From Nocardia nova (lineage in GTDB: Bacteria; Actinomycetota; Actinomycetes; Mycobacteriales; Mycobacteriaceae), in contig NZ_PSZE01000007.1 of NCBI RefSeq assembly GCF_002933465.1, positions 124,001-188,000 on the forward strand: 64,000 nucleotides of DNA. The letters run 5' to 3'. Made by a program: the position numbers and the translations under genes. A model generated the notes under the pieces. It was not told where the DNA came from. It did not search any database and saw only the letters and a list, made by a program, of their open reading frames with translations. Every line of letters begins with the position of its first letter. The first letter of the stretch is position 1. Of the stretch, positions 26,699 through 36,284 are shown piece after piece.

Positions 26699-27813
26699 CC
26701 GCCGTATTCCTGTCCGAGCCCGCGACTCCGACGCTGCGACCGCGCCGGGAGAGCCGGCGCATCCAGGTCGGCTCGGTGCCGGTGGGCGGCGGCGCACCCA
26801 TTTCGGTGCAGTCGATGACCACCACCGTCACCGCTGATGTCGAGGCGACGCTGCGCCAGATCGCCGAATTGACCGCTGCCGGTTGCGATATCGTCCGCGT
26901 GGCGGTGCCCACCCAGGACGACTGCGCGGCACTGCCGACGATCGCCCGCCGCTCGGCCATCCCGGTGATCGCCGATATTCACTTCAATCCGCGGTACGTC
27001 TTCGCCGCCATCGACGCCGGCTGCGCCGGAGTGCGGGTGAATCCGGGCAATATCCGCACCTTCGACGACAAGGTCCGCGAGATCGCCGCCGCGGCCGGTG
27101 CTGCGGGGGTGCCGATCCGCATCGGCGTGAACGCCGGTTCCCTGGATCGGCGCATCCTGGATCGGCACGGCGGTCGCGCGACGGCCTCCGCACTGATCGA
27201 ATCGGCGCTGTGGGAGGCCCGGCTGTTCGAGGAGCACGGTTTCACCGATCTGAAGATCTCGGTGAAACACAACGATCCGCTGACGATGATCCAGGCCTAC
27301 CGGCTGCTCGCCCAGCGCTGTGACTATCCGCTGCATCTCGGGGTCACCGAGGCCGGTCCCCCGCTGCAAGGGACCGCGAAATCGGCCACCGCGTTCGGAA
27401 TCCTGCTGTCCGAGGGGATCGGCGACACGATCCGGGTCTCGCTGTCCGCGCCGCCGGTCGAGGAGATCAAGGTCGGTCACCACATCCTGGCCGGGCTCGG
27501 GCTGCGGCCCCGCACCCTCGACATCGTGTCGTGCCCGACCTGCGGCCGCTGCCAGGTCGACGTCTTCGAGTTGACGAAGAAGGTCGAGGCGGCTTTCCGG
27601 GACTTCCCCGCCCCGCTACGCGTCGCGGTGATGGGCTGCGTCGTCAACGGTCCCGGCGAGTCGCGGGAAGCCGACATCGGGGTCTCGGCGGGCAATCACA
27701 AGGGTCAGATCTTCGTCCGCGGCGAAGTGGTGCGGACCGTGTCGGAATCGATGATCGTGGAGGCGTTGCTCGAGGAGGCGCTGACTCTGATCGAGGATGC
27801 GCCGGAGAGTTAG
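26695..27813 (+). CDS. ispG2: 4-hydroxy-3-methylbut-2-en-1-yl diphosphate synthase, second copy
   Basis: A 372-residue paralogue of the IspG at 4561-5718, similar along nearly its whole length but clearly diverged (for example [16 protein letters not shown] against [16 protein letters not shown]). Cluster cysteines CPTCGRC and [10 protein letters not shown] are kept. ATG 26695 overlaps dxs by ATGA. Its place at the end of the operon with dxs and the IspH domain suggests dedicated flux to hopanoids. It lacks the C-terminal 10-12 residues of the other copy. Confidence 0.93.
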   Translation: MTAVFLSEPATPTLRPRRESRRIQVGSVPVGGGAPISVQSMTTTVTADVEATLRQIAELTAAGCDIVRVAVPTQDDCAALPTIARRSAIPVIADIHFNPRYVFAAIDAGCAGVRVNPGNIRTFDDKVREIAAAAGAAGVPIRIGVNAGSLDRRILDRHGGRATASALIESALWEARLFEEHGFTDLKISVKHNDPLTMIQAYRLLAQRCDYPLHLGVTEAGPPLQGTAKSATAFGILLSEGIGDTIRVSLSAPPVEEIKVGHHILAGLGLRPRTLDIVSCPTCGRCQVDVFELTKKVEAAFRDFPAPLRVAVMGCVVNGPGESREADIGVSAGNHKGQIFVRGEVVRTVSESMIVEALLEEALTLIEDAPES

Positions 27814-27902
27814 TTCAGCCCGGCAAATCCGTACATTATTCGCATATCGCCCCACCTGCGGTAACGGCTACTCGCTACAGGCATGCAGGATTGGACCTGG
27901 GG

Positions 27903-27922
27903 TATAGGTATGCCTTACCTTT
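27903..27922 (+). promoter_or_regulatory. IdeR/DmdR-type iron box before efeUO
   Basis: TATAGGTATGCCTTACCTTT contains AGGTA...TACCT as an interrupted palindrome and matches the TTAGGTTAGGCTAACCTAA consensus at about 12 of the 16 core positions. TATAGG also resembles a -10 hexamer, so a bound repressor would block transcription. It lies five bases before the GTG start of the iron-uptake gene. Confidence 0.65.
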
Positions 27923-27927
27923 GGACG

Positions 27928-30162
27928 GTGAGCTGGGCCGAGGCTGTACCGAATCTACTGATCTGCCTGCGGGAGGGCCTCGAGGCGGGACTCGTGGTGA
28001 CGATCCTGCTGGCTGCCGTGCGCAAGACGTCGACCCCGCAGCGTCCGGTCTCCTCGACCCCGGTCTGGCTCGGCCTGCTCGGGGCGGTATCGGTGGCGGC
28101 CAGCTTCGCGGCGGTGCTCACCTATTCGACGAGCGTGCTCTCCAACTCCGGCCAGGAAATCGTCGGCGGCACCCTGAGTGTGATCGCGGTCGGTCTGGTG
28201 ACGGCGATGGTCTTCTGGATGCGGCGCACCGCCGCGTCACTGTCGGGCCAGCTTCGCGGTGAGGTCGCCCGTGCCACCGCGATCGGGGCGGGAGCGCTGG
28301 CCATCACGGCCTTCATGGCCGTCGGGCGCGAAGGCCTGGAATCGACGCTGTTCGTGTGGACCGCGGTGAAAGCCTCGGGCACCACCGTTGCCCCGCTGGT
28401 CGGCGCCACGCTCGGTTTCGCGGCCGCGGTGGTGCTGTGCTGGCTGCTCTACCGGCAATCGGTGAAACTCAACCTCGGCGTGTTCTTCAACCGCACCGCG
28501 CTCGCGCTGATCGTGATCGCCGCCGGCGTGCTGTCCTACGGCCTCGGCGATCTGCAGGACGCCGGAATTCTGCCCGGCCGCCACTGGGTCGCCTTCGACC
28601 TGTCCGCGCATATCGACCCGAACTCCTGGTGGGTCTCGATCATCACCGGCATCACCGAATTGACCCCGCGGATGACCGTGCTGCAGGTCGTGGCGTGGGT
28701 GGTTTACCTGGCCGTGGTGATCCCGCTGTTCATCCGTGCGGGACGCCAGGCGCCCGCGAAGCGTCCAGAGCAGGCCGCGCCCGCCACGGCGGATGCGAGC
28801 GCCGGGGCCGCCACGGCGAGCGGCTCCGGCGCCACCGGCTCCGGCGCGAGCGCGGACGATTCCGGTTCGACTCCGTCACCGGCAGCCGCGCCGGCCGAGG
28901 CGGCAGCCGCCGTCGCTTCGACCCCCGTGGCGACGTCGAATGCGGCGCACGCCGTCCCCGAGCACACGCCCGACTGGTGGGAGCGGGTCGCCGGGCCGCG
29001 ACCGTTGCTGGTGGGTGCGGTGCTGGTGCTGGTGCCCGCGGTGGCCGCCGGGGTGGCGATCGCGCTGCTGCCGTCGAGCGGTTCCGGTCAGGCGCAGGCG
29101 GTGTCGGTCACCGACAGTTCGTGCGCCTCGGAATGGAAGTCCGGGCGGGCCGGCACGCAGACGTTCGAGGTGCAGAACAAGACGTCCAAGGCCGGGGAGA
29201 TCAACCTGGTCGATTCCGGTGGCGCGGTCGTCGGCGAGATCGAGACGATCGGCCCGGCGACCACCGCCACCCTGACCGCCACCTTGAGCAACGGCAGCTA
29301 CACCGTGCAATGCCTGATGTCCGGAAAACCGGTGACCTCGTCGGCGGCAGTGCAGGTCAGCGGCGAGGCGGGCGACACCCCGCCGGCCGTCAAACGCGTC
29401 ACCGAGGACGATCTGCGCGGACCCAACGACGCCTATCAGGCCTACGCCGGCGGCGTGCTGACCCGGCTCTCCGACGCCGTCACCGCGATCGGCAACGATC
29501 TGCGCGGCGGCAATATCGCTGCCGCACAGGCGGATTGGCTCAACGCCCAGTTGGAATGGGAACGGGTCGGCGCCTCGTACAACAGCTTCGGCGACGCCGG
29601 CACCGCGGTCTCGGGTCTGCCCGACGGCCTGCCGGGTGGGGTGAACGATCCCGGATTCACCGGTCTGCACCGGCTGGAATACGGCCTGTGGCACGGACAG
29701 CGGCCGGATCAGCTGCTGCCGGTGGTCGATCGGCTCGGTGGCGATATCGCGAACATCCGCAAGAACCTCGGCAGCGACGACCTCGCCGGCGATCCGAAGA
29801 AGCTCCCGCTGCGGGCGCACGAAATCCTGGAAGACGCCCTGCGCGATCATCTTTCGGGCATCGACGACCAGGGCGCGGGGGCCGCGTATCCGATGACACT
29901 CGCCGACATCGACGTGACTCGCGCGGTCCTCGATCAGCTCGGCCCACTGATCGACGCGCGGGCGCCACAACTGCGCGCCACCCTGCGCACCCGCCTCGAC
30001 GAGTTGCAGGCCACCCTGCTCGCCACCCAGGACCACGGACACTGGCAGTCGCCGGACCGGACCCCGCCGGCCGCCCGGCAAGCTGTCAACGCACGCCTCG
30101 GCGCCGCCCTCGAGGATCTCGCCAAAGTGCCGCGATTGCTCGAAGTGCCGATCTCCCACTGA
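27928..30162 (+). CDS. efeUO: EfeU-EfeO fusion, ferrous iron permease and periplasmic component
   Basis: A roughly 744-residue protein. Residues 1-265 are an FTR1/EfeU permease with seven helices and the iron-binding REGLEAGL and GREGLEST motifs. A low-complexity Ala/Ser/Pro linker spans about 271-351. A further transmembrane helix (about 358-382) leads to a cupredoxin-like domain (about 385-485), then an imelysin/M75 domain with HRLEYG near residue 579. EfeU and EfeO are separate proteins in E. coli. ATG 27883 is an upstream option, but it would put the iron box inside the coding region, so GTG 27928 is preferred. Confidence 0.88.
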   Translation: MSWAEAVPNLLICLREGLEAGLVVTILLAAVRKTSTPQRPVSSTPVWLGLLGAVSVAASFAAVLTYSTSVLSNSGQEIVGGTLSVIAVGLVTAMVFWMRRTAASLSGQLRGEVARATAIGAGALAITAFMAVGREGLESTLFVWTAVKASGTTVAPLVGATLGFAAAVVLCWLLYRQSVKLNLGVFFNRTALALIVIAAGVLSYGLGDLQDAGILPGRHWVAFDLSAHIDPNSWWVSIITGITELTPRMTVLQVVAWVVYLAVVIPLFIRAGRQAPAKRPEQAAPATADASAGAATASGSGATGSGASADDSGSTPSPAAAPAEAAAAVASTPVATSNAAHAVPEHTPDWWERVAGPRPLLVGAVLVLVPAVAAGVAIALLPSSGSGQAQAVSVTDSSCASEWKSGRAGTQTFEVQNKTSKAGEINLVDSGGAVVGEIETIGPATTATLTATLSNGSYTVQCLMSGKPVTSSAAVQVSGEAGDTPPAVKRVTEDDLRGPNDAYQAYAGGVLTRLSDAVTAIGNDLRGGNIAAAQADWLNAQLEWERVGASYNSFGDAGTAVSGLPDGLPGGVNDPGFTGLHRLEYGLWHGQRPDQLLPVVDRLGGDIANIRKNLGSDDLAGDPKKLPLRAHEILEDALRDHLSGIDDQGAGAAYPMTLADIDVTRAVLDQLGPLIDARAPQLRATLRTRLDELQATLLATQDHGHWQSPDRTPPAARQAVNARLGAALEDLAKVPRLLEVPISH

Positions 30163-30198
30163 CATGCCGAACCACCGACCGACCAGTAAGGCTTCACG

Positions 30199-31434
30199 AT
30201 GAACGTCAGCCGCCGCCGCTTCCTCTCCGGCGCCGCCGCCGGTGCCGCCGGAACCGCGCTGACCGCGGGCATCCTCGCCGAGGGCGCCCGCCAGGACGCC
30301 GACGCCGCCACCGTGGGGACGCCGAAGGCCGAGCCGACCTACCCCTTCCACGGCAAGCACCAGTCCGGCATCCTCACGCCCGGCCCGTCCGCCAAACAGA
30401 ACGCCGCCTGCTTCGCCGCCTTCGACGTCACCACCGCGAACCGCGCGGAACTGGTCGAGGCCATGAAAACTCTCACCGCGCGTGCCCGCTTCCTCACCGC
30501 CGGTGGAACGCCGACGGACCTCGGCCTCGGTCAGCCCCCGTCCGACAGTGCGGTTCTCGGCCCCGAGGTGATCGCCGACGGGCTCACCGTCACCACCGGT
30601 GTGGGCGCGAGCCTGTTCGACGGCCGATTCGGTCTGGCCGCGGCCAAGCCCGCCCGGCTCACGCCCATGCGGACCTTCCCCAATGACACCCCAGACCCGG
30701 CCTGGATGCACGGCGACCTGCTGATCCAGCTGTGTGCCCACCATCCCGACACGGTCCACCACGCACTGCGCGACATCACCCGCCAGACCCGCGGTGCATT
30801 GCAACTGCGCTGGAAGATCGACGGCTACAACTCCCCGCCGCGCCCCTCCGGCACCGGCCGGAACCTGTTGGGCTTCAAGGACGGAACGGCCAACCCGACC
30901 GGCGCCGATGCCGAATCGCTCATCTGGACCGACGGCGGCGGCGAACCGGAATGGACCCGCGGCGGCACCTACCAGGTGGTCCGGCTGATCCGCATGCTGG
31001 TCGAGTTCTGGGACCGCGTCTCGATCAACGAGCAGGAGAACATGTTCGGGCGCCGTCGCGACTCCGGCGCACCGCTCGACGGCAATCAGGAATTCGACAC
31101 CCCCGACTACGCCGCCGACCCCGAGGGTTCGGTCATCCCCCTGGATTCTCATATCCGGCTGGCCAATCCGCGGACTCCGGAAACCGCCCGCGAGCAGCTG
31201 GTCCGCCGCTCCTACAACTACGACCTCGGCGTGGAGCGCAACGGCAACATGGCCTCGGGCCACATCTTCACCTGCTTCCAGCAGGACGTCGCCCGCCAGT
31301 TCGAGGCCATCCAGACCCGGCTGATCAACGAACCCCTCACCGACTACGTGCAGCCCTTCGGCGGCGGATACTTCTTCGCCCTGCCGGGGGTCCGGGACGA
31401 GAAGGACTGGTACGCACGGGCTTTGCTGAGCTGA
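30199..31434 (+). CDS. efeB: iron uptake Dyp-type heme peroxidase EfeB
   Basis: A 411-residue Tat-exported peroxidase. The twin-arginine signal SRRRFLSG is followed by an Ala/Gly-rich h-region. The Dyp motif is GFKDGTANP at about residue 225; the heme ligand histidine is C-terminal. In the Efe system EfeB oxidises ferrous iron for permease uptake or acts on heme. It lies 36 bases after the fusion gene, with AAGG before its ATG, and belongs to the same iron-regulated operon. Confidence 0.93.
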   Translation: MNVSRRRFLSGAAAGAAGTALTAGILAEGARQDADAATVGTPKAEPTYPFHGKHQSGILTPGPSAKQNAACFAAFDVTTANRAELVEAMKTLTARARFLTAGGTPTDLGLGQPPSDSAVLGPEVIADGLTVTTGVGASLFDGRFGLAAAKPARLTPMRTFPNDTPDPAWMHGDLLIQLCAHHPDTVHHALRDITRQTRGALQLRWKIDGYNSPPRPSGTGRNLLGFKDGTANPTGADAESLIWTDGGGEPEWTRGGTYQVVRLIRMLVEFWDRVSINEQENMFGRRRDSGAPLDGNQEFDTPDYAADPEGSVIPLDSHIRLANPRTPETAREQLVRRSYNYDLGVERNGNMASGHIFTCFQQDVARQFEAIQTRLINEPLTDYVQPFGGGYFFALPGVRDEKDWYARALLS

Positions 31435-31528
31435 GCGGCGAGCGCGCCCGCCCCCCGCGACCCGAATCGACTGGCCGTCCGCGAATGCGCGGAGTACGGA
31501 TGACGATCGACCCTGCCGATGGGTGAAC

Positions 31529-32051
31529 ATGGGGTTCGCCGGGCCCAGCGGGATGAAGACCGACCTCGGCATGTCGGAGACCGCGTTCGGATTCGCCTCG
31601 GGCATCTTCTTTCACCGCTGTCCCCTATGTGATCGGCGCGGCCGCGATGGTGTGCTGGGGCCGCCACGGCGATCGCACCGGCGAACGCCGCCGGCACGTC
31701 GCCCTGCCCGCGATCATCGGCGGCCTCGCCATTCCGGTCGCGTTGTCCCTGGACAATCCCCTGCCGAGCGCATTCCTGTCCGAAGCCGCGGCGGCAGGCG
31801 GTGTCGCCCTGGTCAATTCGCTCGGTAATGTCAGTGGGTTCGCGGCACCGTATCTCACCGGCCGGCTTGCCGACCTGACCGGGACTCAGCGCGCGGGCCT
31901 GTGGGTCGTGGGGGCGTCGATGGTGCTCGCGGGTCTCGGCGTGTTCGCCCTGCGAGCCGGAAGCGACGGCCGCGACCCTACCGGCTCGACCGACAGCGCA
32001 CCGAGCTACCCCTCGGCCGCCAACTGCCCGCAGGCCGCGGCGATCTCCTGA
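31529..32051 (+). pseudogene. decayed major facilitator superfamily transporter
   Basis: A first frame (from 31529) reads as the start of an MFS protein, with MSETAFGFASGIFF. At about 31610 the homology shifts frame to FTAVPYVIGAAAMVCWGRHG and GDRTGERR, normally around helices 7-8. It then jumps to SEAAAAGGVALVNSLGNVSG and APYLTGRLADLTG of helices 10-12. So helices 2-6 and about 9 are deleted and the frame is broken. The tail overlaps the end of rlmN. The family resembles the anion:cation symporter/aromatic acid group. Confidence 0.65.
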
Positions 32052-33115
32052 CCCCGCGTATCGCGCACCGTGCACGGCACGCCCTGGGCCTCCACACGCC
32101 GGACGAATTCGCGCTCCACAGGTTTCGGCGAAGCGTCCCACTTGGAGCCCGGCGTCGGGTTGAGCGGGATCAGGTTCACGTGCACGCGAGAACCCAGTGC
32201 CTTGTGCAGTTTCGAGCCCAGCATGTCGGCGCGCCACGGCTGATCGTTGATATCGCGGATCAGGGCGTATTCCACCGAGACCCGGCGGCCGGTCTTGTCG
32301 GCGTAATACCGTGCGGCGTCGAGAACTTCGGCGACCGGCCAGCGATTGTTGACCGGCACCAACGTATCTCGCAATTCGTCGTCCGGCGTGTGCAGGGAGA
32401 CGGCCAGCGTCACCGACAGGCCCTCGTCGGCCAGTTTGCGGATCGCGGGCGCCAGGCCGACGGTCGACACGACCACGTTGCGCTGCGAGATACCCAGGCC
32501 GTCCGGGGCGGGCGAGGTGATCCGCCGGACCGCCGCCACCACCCGCTTGTAGTTGGCGAGCGGCTCACCCATCCCCATGAACACGATGTTCGACAGGCGG
32601 CCGACCCCTCCGGCCACCTCGCCGTCGCGCAGTGCCGCGGCGGCCGCGCGCACCTGGTCGACGATTTCGGCGGTCGAGAGGTTGCGGTTCAGACCGCCCT
32701 GCCCGGTCGCGCAGAACGGACAGGCCATACCGCAGCCGGCCTGGCTGGAGATGCACAGCGTGTTGCGGTCGGGATAGCGCATCAGCACGCTCTCGAGCAG
32801 GGTGCCGTCACCGGCGCGCCACAGGGTCTTGCGGGTAGTGCCCTCGTCACAGACCACCTGCCGCACCTCGCTGAGCAGCGGCGGAAACAGCGCCTCCGCG
32901 ATCTTCTCCCGCATCGGCTCGGGCAGATCGGTCATCTGCCGCGGATCGGCCTGCAACCGCGCGTAGTACTGCCGGGCGATCTGGTCTGCCCGGAACTTCG
33001 GCAGTCCGAGTTCCTCCACCGCCTGCCGCCGCTGGGCCGAATCGAGGTCGGCGAGATGCCGCGGCGGCATTCCACGGCGCGGAGCATCGAAAACGAGCGG
33101 CAGGGAGGTAGTCAT
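32006..33115 (-). CDS. rlmN: dual-specificity RNA methyltransferase RlmN
   Basis: A 369-residue radical-SAM enzyme that methylates C2 of adenosine 2503 in 23S rRNA and A37 in some tRNAs. The cluster motif is C128-GMAC-PFC (CX3CX2C), then [13 protein letters not shown]-terminal cysteine in [11 protein letters not shown] forms the methyl-carrying thiol. ATG 33115. The position between the MFS remnant and the LapA-like gene agrees with the order in mycobacteria, where rlmN precedes cdsA. Confidence 0.95.
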   Translation of the reverse strand: MTTSLPLVFDAPRRGMPPRHLADLDSAQRRQAVEELGLPKFRADQIARQYYARLQADPRQMTDLPEPMREKIAEALFPPLLSEVRQVVCDEGTTRKTLWRAGDGTLLESVLMRYPDRNTLCISSQAGCGMACPFCATGQGGLNRNLSTAEIVDQVRAAAAALRDGEVAGGVGRLSNIVFMGMGEPLANYKRVVAAVRRITSPAPDGLGISQRNVVVSTVGLAPAIRKLADEGLSVTLAVSLHTPDDELRDTLVPVNNRWPVAEVLDAARYYADKTGRRVSVEYALIRDINDQPWRADMLGSKLHKALGSRVHVNLIPLNPTPGSKWDASPKPVEREFVRRVEAQGVPCTVRDTRGQEIAAACGQLAAEG

Positions 33116-33250
33116 AACCTTTCCAGTGTCGCATTGCCGCTGCGGGTCCGCCGCGACCGGGCAGGGATAACCCGATCACAGTTACGACGCGGGCGAACGG
33201 GTATTCCGGAGATGCACCTATCCGCGATAGCGATCGGGAATGATCGACAT

Positions 33251-33598
33251 ATGACCAGCGACGCAGTACCGAGCCACGGACCGGATCCGGTCCCGCACAC
33301 CGATCCCCCGCGCGTCGACACTCCGCCTTCGACCGCACCCGCCCGCCGCAACCGAGCTCTGAAGACCCGCGCGGGCTACACCTGGGTGGCGCTGGTGGCG
33401 GCGGCGGTCATCGGGATTCTGCTGTTGATCTTCATCCTGCAGAATCTCGATCAGGTGCGGATCCACCTGTTCTTCTGGCAGTTCAACCTGCCGCTCGGCG
33501 TCACGCTGCTGCTGTCGGTGATCGCCGGAGCGCTGGTGATGGCGCTGGCCGGCGGCTGGCGGATCATGCAGTTGCGGCGGGCGGCGAAGCGGCGCTAA
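33251..33598 (+). CDS. LapA-domain (DUF1049) membrane protein
   Basis: A 115-residue protein: a Pro-rich N-terminal tail of about 45 residues, then two helices (WVALVAAAVIGILLLIFILQ and LGVTLLLSVIAGALVMAL) separated by the family signature NLDQVRIHLFFWQFNLP. E. coli LapAB controls lipopolysaccharide, but the actinobacterial role is unknown. The ATG 33251 ribosome site is weak. It ends one base before convergent cdsA. Confidence 0.82.
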   Translation: MTSDAVPSHGPDPVPHTDPPRVDTPPSTAPARRNRALKTRAGYTWVALVAAAVIGILLLIFILQNLDQVRIHLFFWQFNLPLGVTLLLSVIAGALVMALAGGWRIMQLRRAAKRR

Positions 33599-33599
33599 T

Positions 33600-34535
33600 T
33601 CAGAGCAGAGCGGTCAGCACCAGCCAGGAGACGAACGCCGAGGGCAGCATCGAGTCGAGGCGATCCATGATGCCGCCGTGTCCGGGCAGCAGCGTGCCCA
33701 TATCCTTGATGCCCAGCTCGCGCTTGATCTGCGATTCGATCAGATCACCGCAGGTCGCCACGAGCACGACCGCGATGCCCAGCAGCACGCCGATCATCGA
33801 ATTGGCCTGCAGCAGCAGCGTCACCGTGAGCAGGCCGCCGATGATGCAGAACACCAGCGATCCGGCGAAACCCTCCCACGACTTCTTCGGGCTGATGGCG
33901 GGCACCATCGGATGGCGGCCGAACAGCACCCCCGCCACGTAACCGCCGACATCGGAGCAGACCACCAGGATCATGAAGGTCAGCACCCGAAGATTGCCGT
34001 CGTCCTGTTGCAGCATCAACACCGCGAACGAGGCCAGCAGCGGGATCCAGGACACCACGAACACCGTGATCGCGGTGTCGCGCAGGAAGTTTCGCGGCGT
34101 GGCTGCCAGGCCGTGGTCGAACAGCCGCCAGACCATGCACACCAACGCGGTCGCCGCGAACCCACCCGCCACGCCCTCGGTGCCGTAGGGCCAGGCCAGC
34201 CAGATCATCGCCTGCCCGCCGACGATCAGTGGCACCCTCGGCACCAGGACATCGGCCTCACGCAGCCGCTTGGCGACCTCCCAGGTGGCGATCGCCATCG
34301 CGACCGCGATGACTCCGATCAGAACCTTCGGAACGAACAGCAGGATCACGATCAGCGATGCGCCGAGGCCGACACCGACCGCCAGCGCGGCCGGTAAATT
34401 GCGACCGGCGCGTGAGGGCTTACCACTCGGCTGCACCGAGGGCGTGTCGGGAGCCGGTGTTGCACCGGCCGGGTCGCTCACCGGCATCGTCTCGCCGGCT
34501 GCGGCGTCTTCGGCCACGATTGTCCCGTCGCTCAC
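33600..34535 (-). CDS. cdsA: phosphatidate cytidylyltransferase
   Basis: A 311-residue integral membrane enzyme making CDP-diacylglycerol from phosphatidate and CTP. The PROSITE-type signature lies in ESQIKRELGIKDMG followed by LLPGHGGIMDRLDS near the C-terminus. About seven or eight helices follow a 45-residue Pro/Ala-rich N-terminal tail. The start is GTG 34535. It belongs to the conserved pyrH-frr-cdsA order with gaps of about 55-63 bases. Confidence 0.95.
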   Translation of the reverse strand: MSDGTIVAEDAAAGETMPVSDPAGATPAPDTPSVQPSGKPSRAGRNLPAALAVGVGLGASLIVILLFVPKVLIGVIAVAMAIATWEVAKRLREADVLVPRVPLIVGGQAMIWLAWPYGTEGVAGGFAATALVCMVWRLFDHGLAATPRNFLRDTAITVFVVSWIPLLASFAVLMLQQDDGNLRVLTFMILVVCSDVGGYVAGVLFGRHPMVPAISPKKSWEGFAGSLVFCIIGGLLTVTLLLQANSMIGVLLGIAVVLVATCGDLIESQIKRELGIKDMGTLLPGHGGIMDRLDSMLPSAFVSWLVLTALL

Positions 34536-34590
34536 TTATTCGTCCACTCCATCCCCGGGCCCGTGCCGCATCGTCGCGCCGGGCCGAGTC

Positions 34591-35148
34591 TCACACCTCG
34601 AGCAGTTCCGATTCCTTGTGCTTGACCAGCTCGTCGATCTGGGCAACGTACTTCTGGGTGGTCTTGTCCAGTTCCTTCTCGGCGCGGCCGACCTCGTCCT
34701 CACCGGCCTCGCCGTCCTTCTGGATGCGATTCAGCTCGTCCATCGACTTGCGCCGCACATTGCGGATGGCGATCTTGGCGTCCTCACCCTTGGATTTCGC
34801 CTGCTTCACCAGTTCCCGCCGACGCTCCTCGGTCAGCTGCGGAATCACCACGCGAATGATCGTGCCGTCGTTGGTCGGATTCACGCCCAGATCCGAATTG
34901 CGGATCGCGGTCTCGATCGTCTGCAACTGCCCCTGCTCATAGGGCTTGATGACGACCATGCGCGGTTCGGGCACGGTGATGCTGGCCATCTGGGTGATCG
35001 GCGTCGGCGAGCCGTAATACTCGACCACGACCCGGTTGAACATGCCCGGGTTGGCGCGGCCGGTCCGAATACCTCCGAGGTCGTCCTTCGCCACCGAGAC
35101 GGCCTTTTCCATTTTCTCCTCGGCATCGAAGAGCGCTTCATCAATCAC
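34591..35148 (-). CDS. frr: ribosome recycling factor
   Basis: A 185-residue two-domain protein that splits post-termination ribosomes with EF-G. It contains [23 protein letters not shown] and the C-terminal [11 protein letters not shown] region. An in-frame GTG at 35163 would add five residues, but the GTG at 35148 is preceded by GGAGG at eight bases and matches the usual family start ([13 protein letters not shown]), so I choose it. Confidence 0.95.
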   Translation of the reverse strand: MIDEALFDAEEKMEKAVSVAKDDLGGIRTGRANPGMFNRVVVEYYGSPTPITQMASITVPEPRMVVIKPYEQGQLQTIETAIRNSDLGVNPTNDGTIIRVVIPQLTEERRRELVKQAKSKGEDAKIAIRNVRRKSMDELNRIQKDGEAGEDEVGRAEKELDKTTQKYVAQIDELVKHKESELLEV

Positions 35149-35211
35149 GACCGTTTCCTCCACAGCATCGTTTCTGGGCTCGGAATTCGCGAGGACCGAT
35201 CCCCGCAGGGT

Positions 35212-35946
35212 TCAGGACCGAACCAGTGTGCCGATTTTCTCACCGGCCACCGCGCGGGCGATATTGCCCTTGATCAACAAATTGAACACCAGCATCGGCA
35301 TCTGGTTGTCCATACACAAACTGAACGCGGTGGCATCGGCCACCTTGAGTCCGCGCTCGAGGACTTCCTTGTGGGTGATCTCGGAGAACATGATCGCCTC
35401 CGCCTCGACCTTGGGGTCGGCGGTGAAGACGCCGTCGACGGCCTTGGCCATCAGCACCACCTCGGCCCCGATTTCGAGCGCGCGCTGCGCCGCGGTGGTG
35501 TCGGTGGAGAAGTACGGCATGCCCATACCGGCGCCGAAGATCACCACACGCCCCTTCTCGAGATGCCGCTTCGCGCGCAGGGGCAGATATGGCTCCGCGA
35601 CCTGTCCCATGGTGATAGCCGTCTGCACCCGGGTGTCGACGCCCTGCTTCTGCAGAAAGTCTTGCAGCGCAAGGCTGTTCATCACGGTGCCGAGCATACC
35701 CATGTAATCGGAGCGGGCCCGCTCCATGCCGCGCTCCTCGAGTTCGGCGCCGCGAAAGAAGTTGCCGCCACCGATGACCACTGCCACCTGCACGCCGGTC
35801 GAGACGACCTCGGCGATCTGCTCGGCTACGGTCTGGACCACATCCGGGTCGAGCCCGACCTCGCCGCCGCCGAACATCTCCCCACCCAATTTGAGGAGTA
35901 CTCGGCGATAGCCCTTGCGGTCGGGCGCCGTATCCGGGTCCGTCAT
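35212..35946 (-). CDS. pyrH: uridylate kinase
   Basis: A 244-residue hexameric UMP kinase of the amino acid kinase fold (UMP to UDP). It shows [21 protein letters not shown] and [11 protein letters not shown]. The ATG at 35946 is preceded by AGGAG at five bases; the upstream in-frame extension to 35985 is rejected. frr follows after 63 bases. Confidence 0.95.
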   Translation of the reverse strand: MTDPDTAPDRKGYRRVLLKLGGEMFGGGEVGLDPDVVQTVAEQIAEVVSTGVQVAVVIGGGNFFRGAELEERGMERARSDYMGMLGTVMNSLALQDFLQKQGVDTRVQTAITMGQVAEPYLPLRAKRHLEKGRVVIFGAGMGMPYFSTDTTAAQRALEIGAEVVLMAKAVDGVFTADPKVEAEAIMFSEITHKEVLERGLKVADATAFSLCMDNQMPMLVFNLLIKGNIARAVAGEKIGTLVRS

Positions 35947-36233
35947 CGGTCTCCTAGTCCTCGGCAGTCGAGCGAGCGCACGCATGGAAAATCACCCTCC
36001 CGGGCGCGATTGTTCGCGCGGGACGGTAACACGCTGCGTCTATCCTGCACCACACGAGGCCGCGCCGGTGAGCCGACCCTCGAATATGACGCAGTTCTCG
36101 CTGCCAACTGCAAAACATTGATGTTCCAAATAAGGTGCAGGCGCATGAGCAGAACTCGACAGACGGTCGGATCCTCTGCGCCGCGGCCGTACTCGGTGCG
36201 GGCCACCGCGGCACCGGCGGGTGATCGATACCG
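35947..36233. other. intergenic region upstream of pyrH
   Basis: This stretch of nearly 290 bases between the tsf terminator and pyrH should contain the pyrH-frr-cdsA promoter. In mycobacteria an amidase gene lies near here; I see no trace of one. A 49-codon plus-strand ORF (36145-36294) runs through the tsf terminator and is not credited. Confidence 0.4.
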
Positions 36234-36276
36234 AAAGGCCCCCGCCGCAACGGAATTCGTCGCACCGGGGGCCTTT
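36234..36276 (-). terminator. intrinsic terminator of the rpsB-tsf operon
   Basis: AAAGGCCCCCG (36234-36244) and CGGGGGCCTTT (36266-36276) are perfect 11-bp complements around a 21-base loop, 9 bases after the tsf stop. On the minus strand the stem ends in CCTTT, giving a short U run. Confidence 0.85.
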
Positions 36277-36284
36277 GCGATGTA

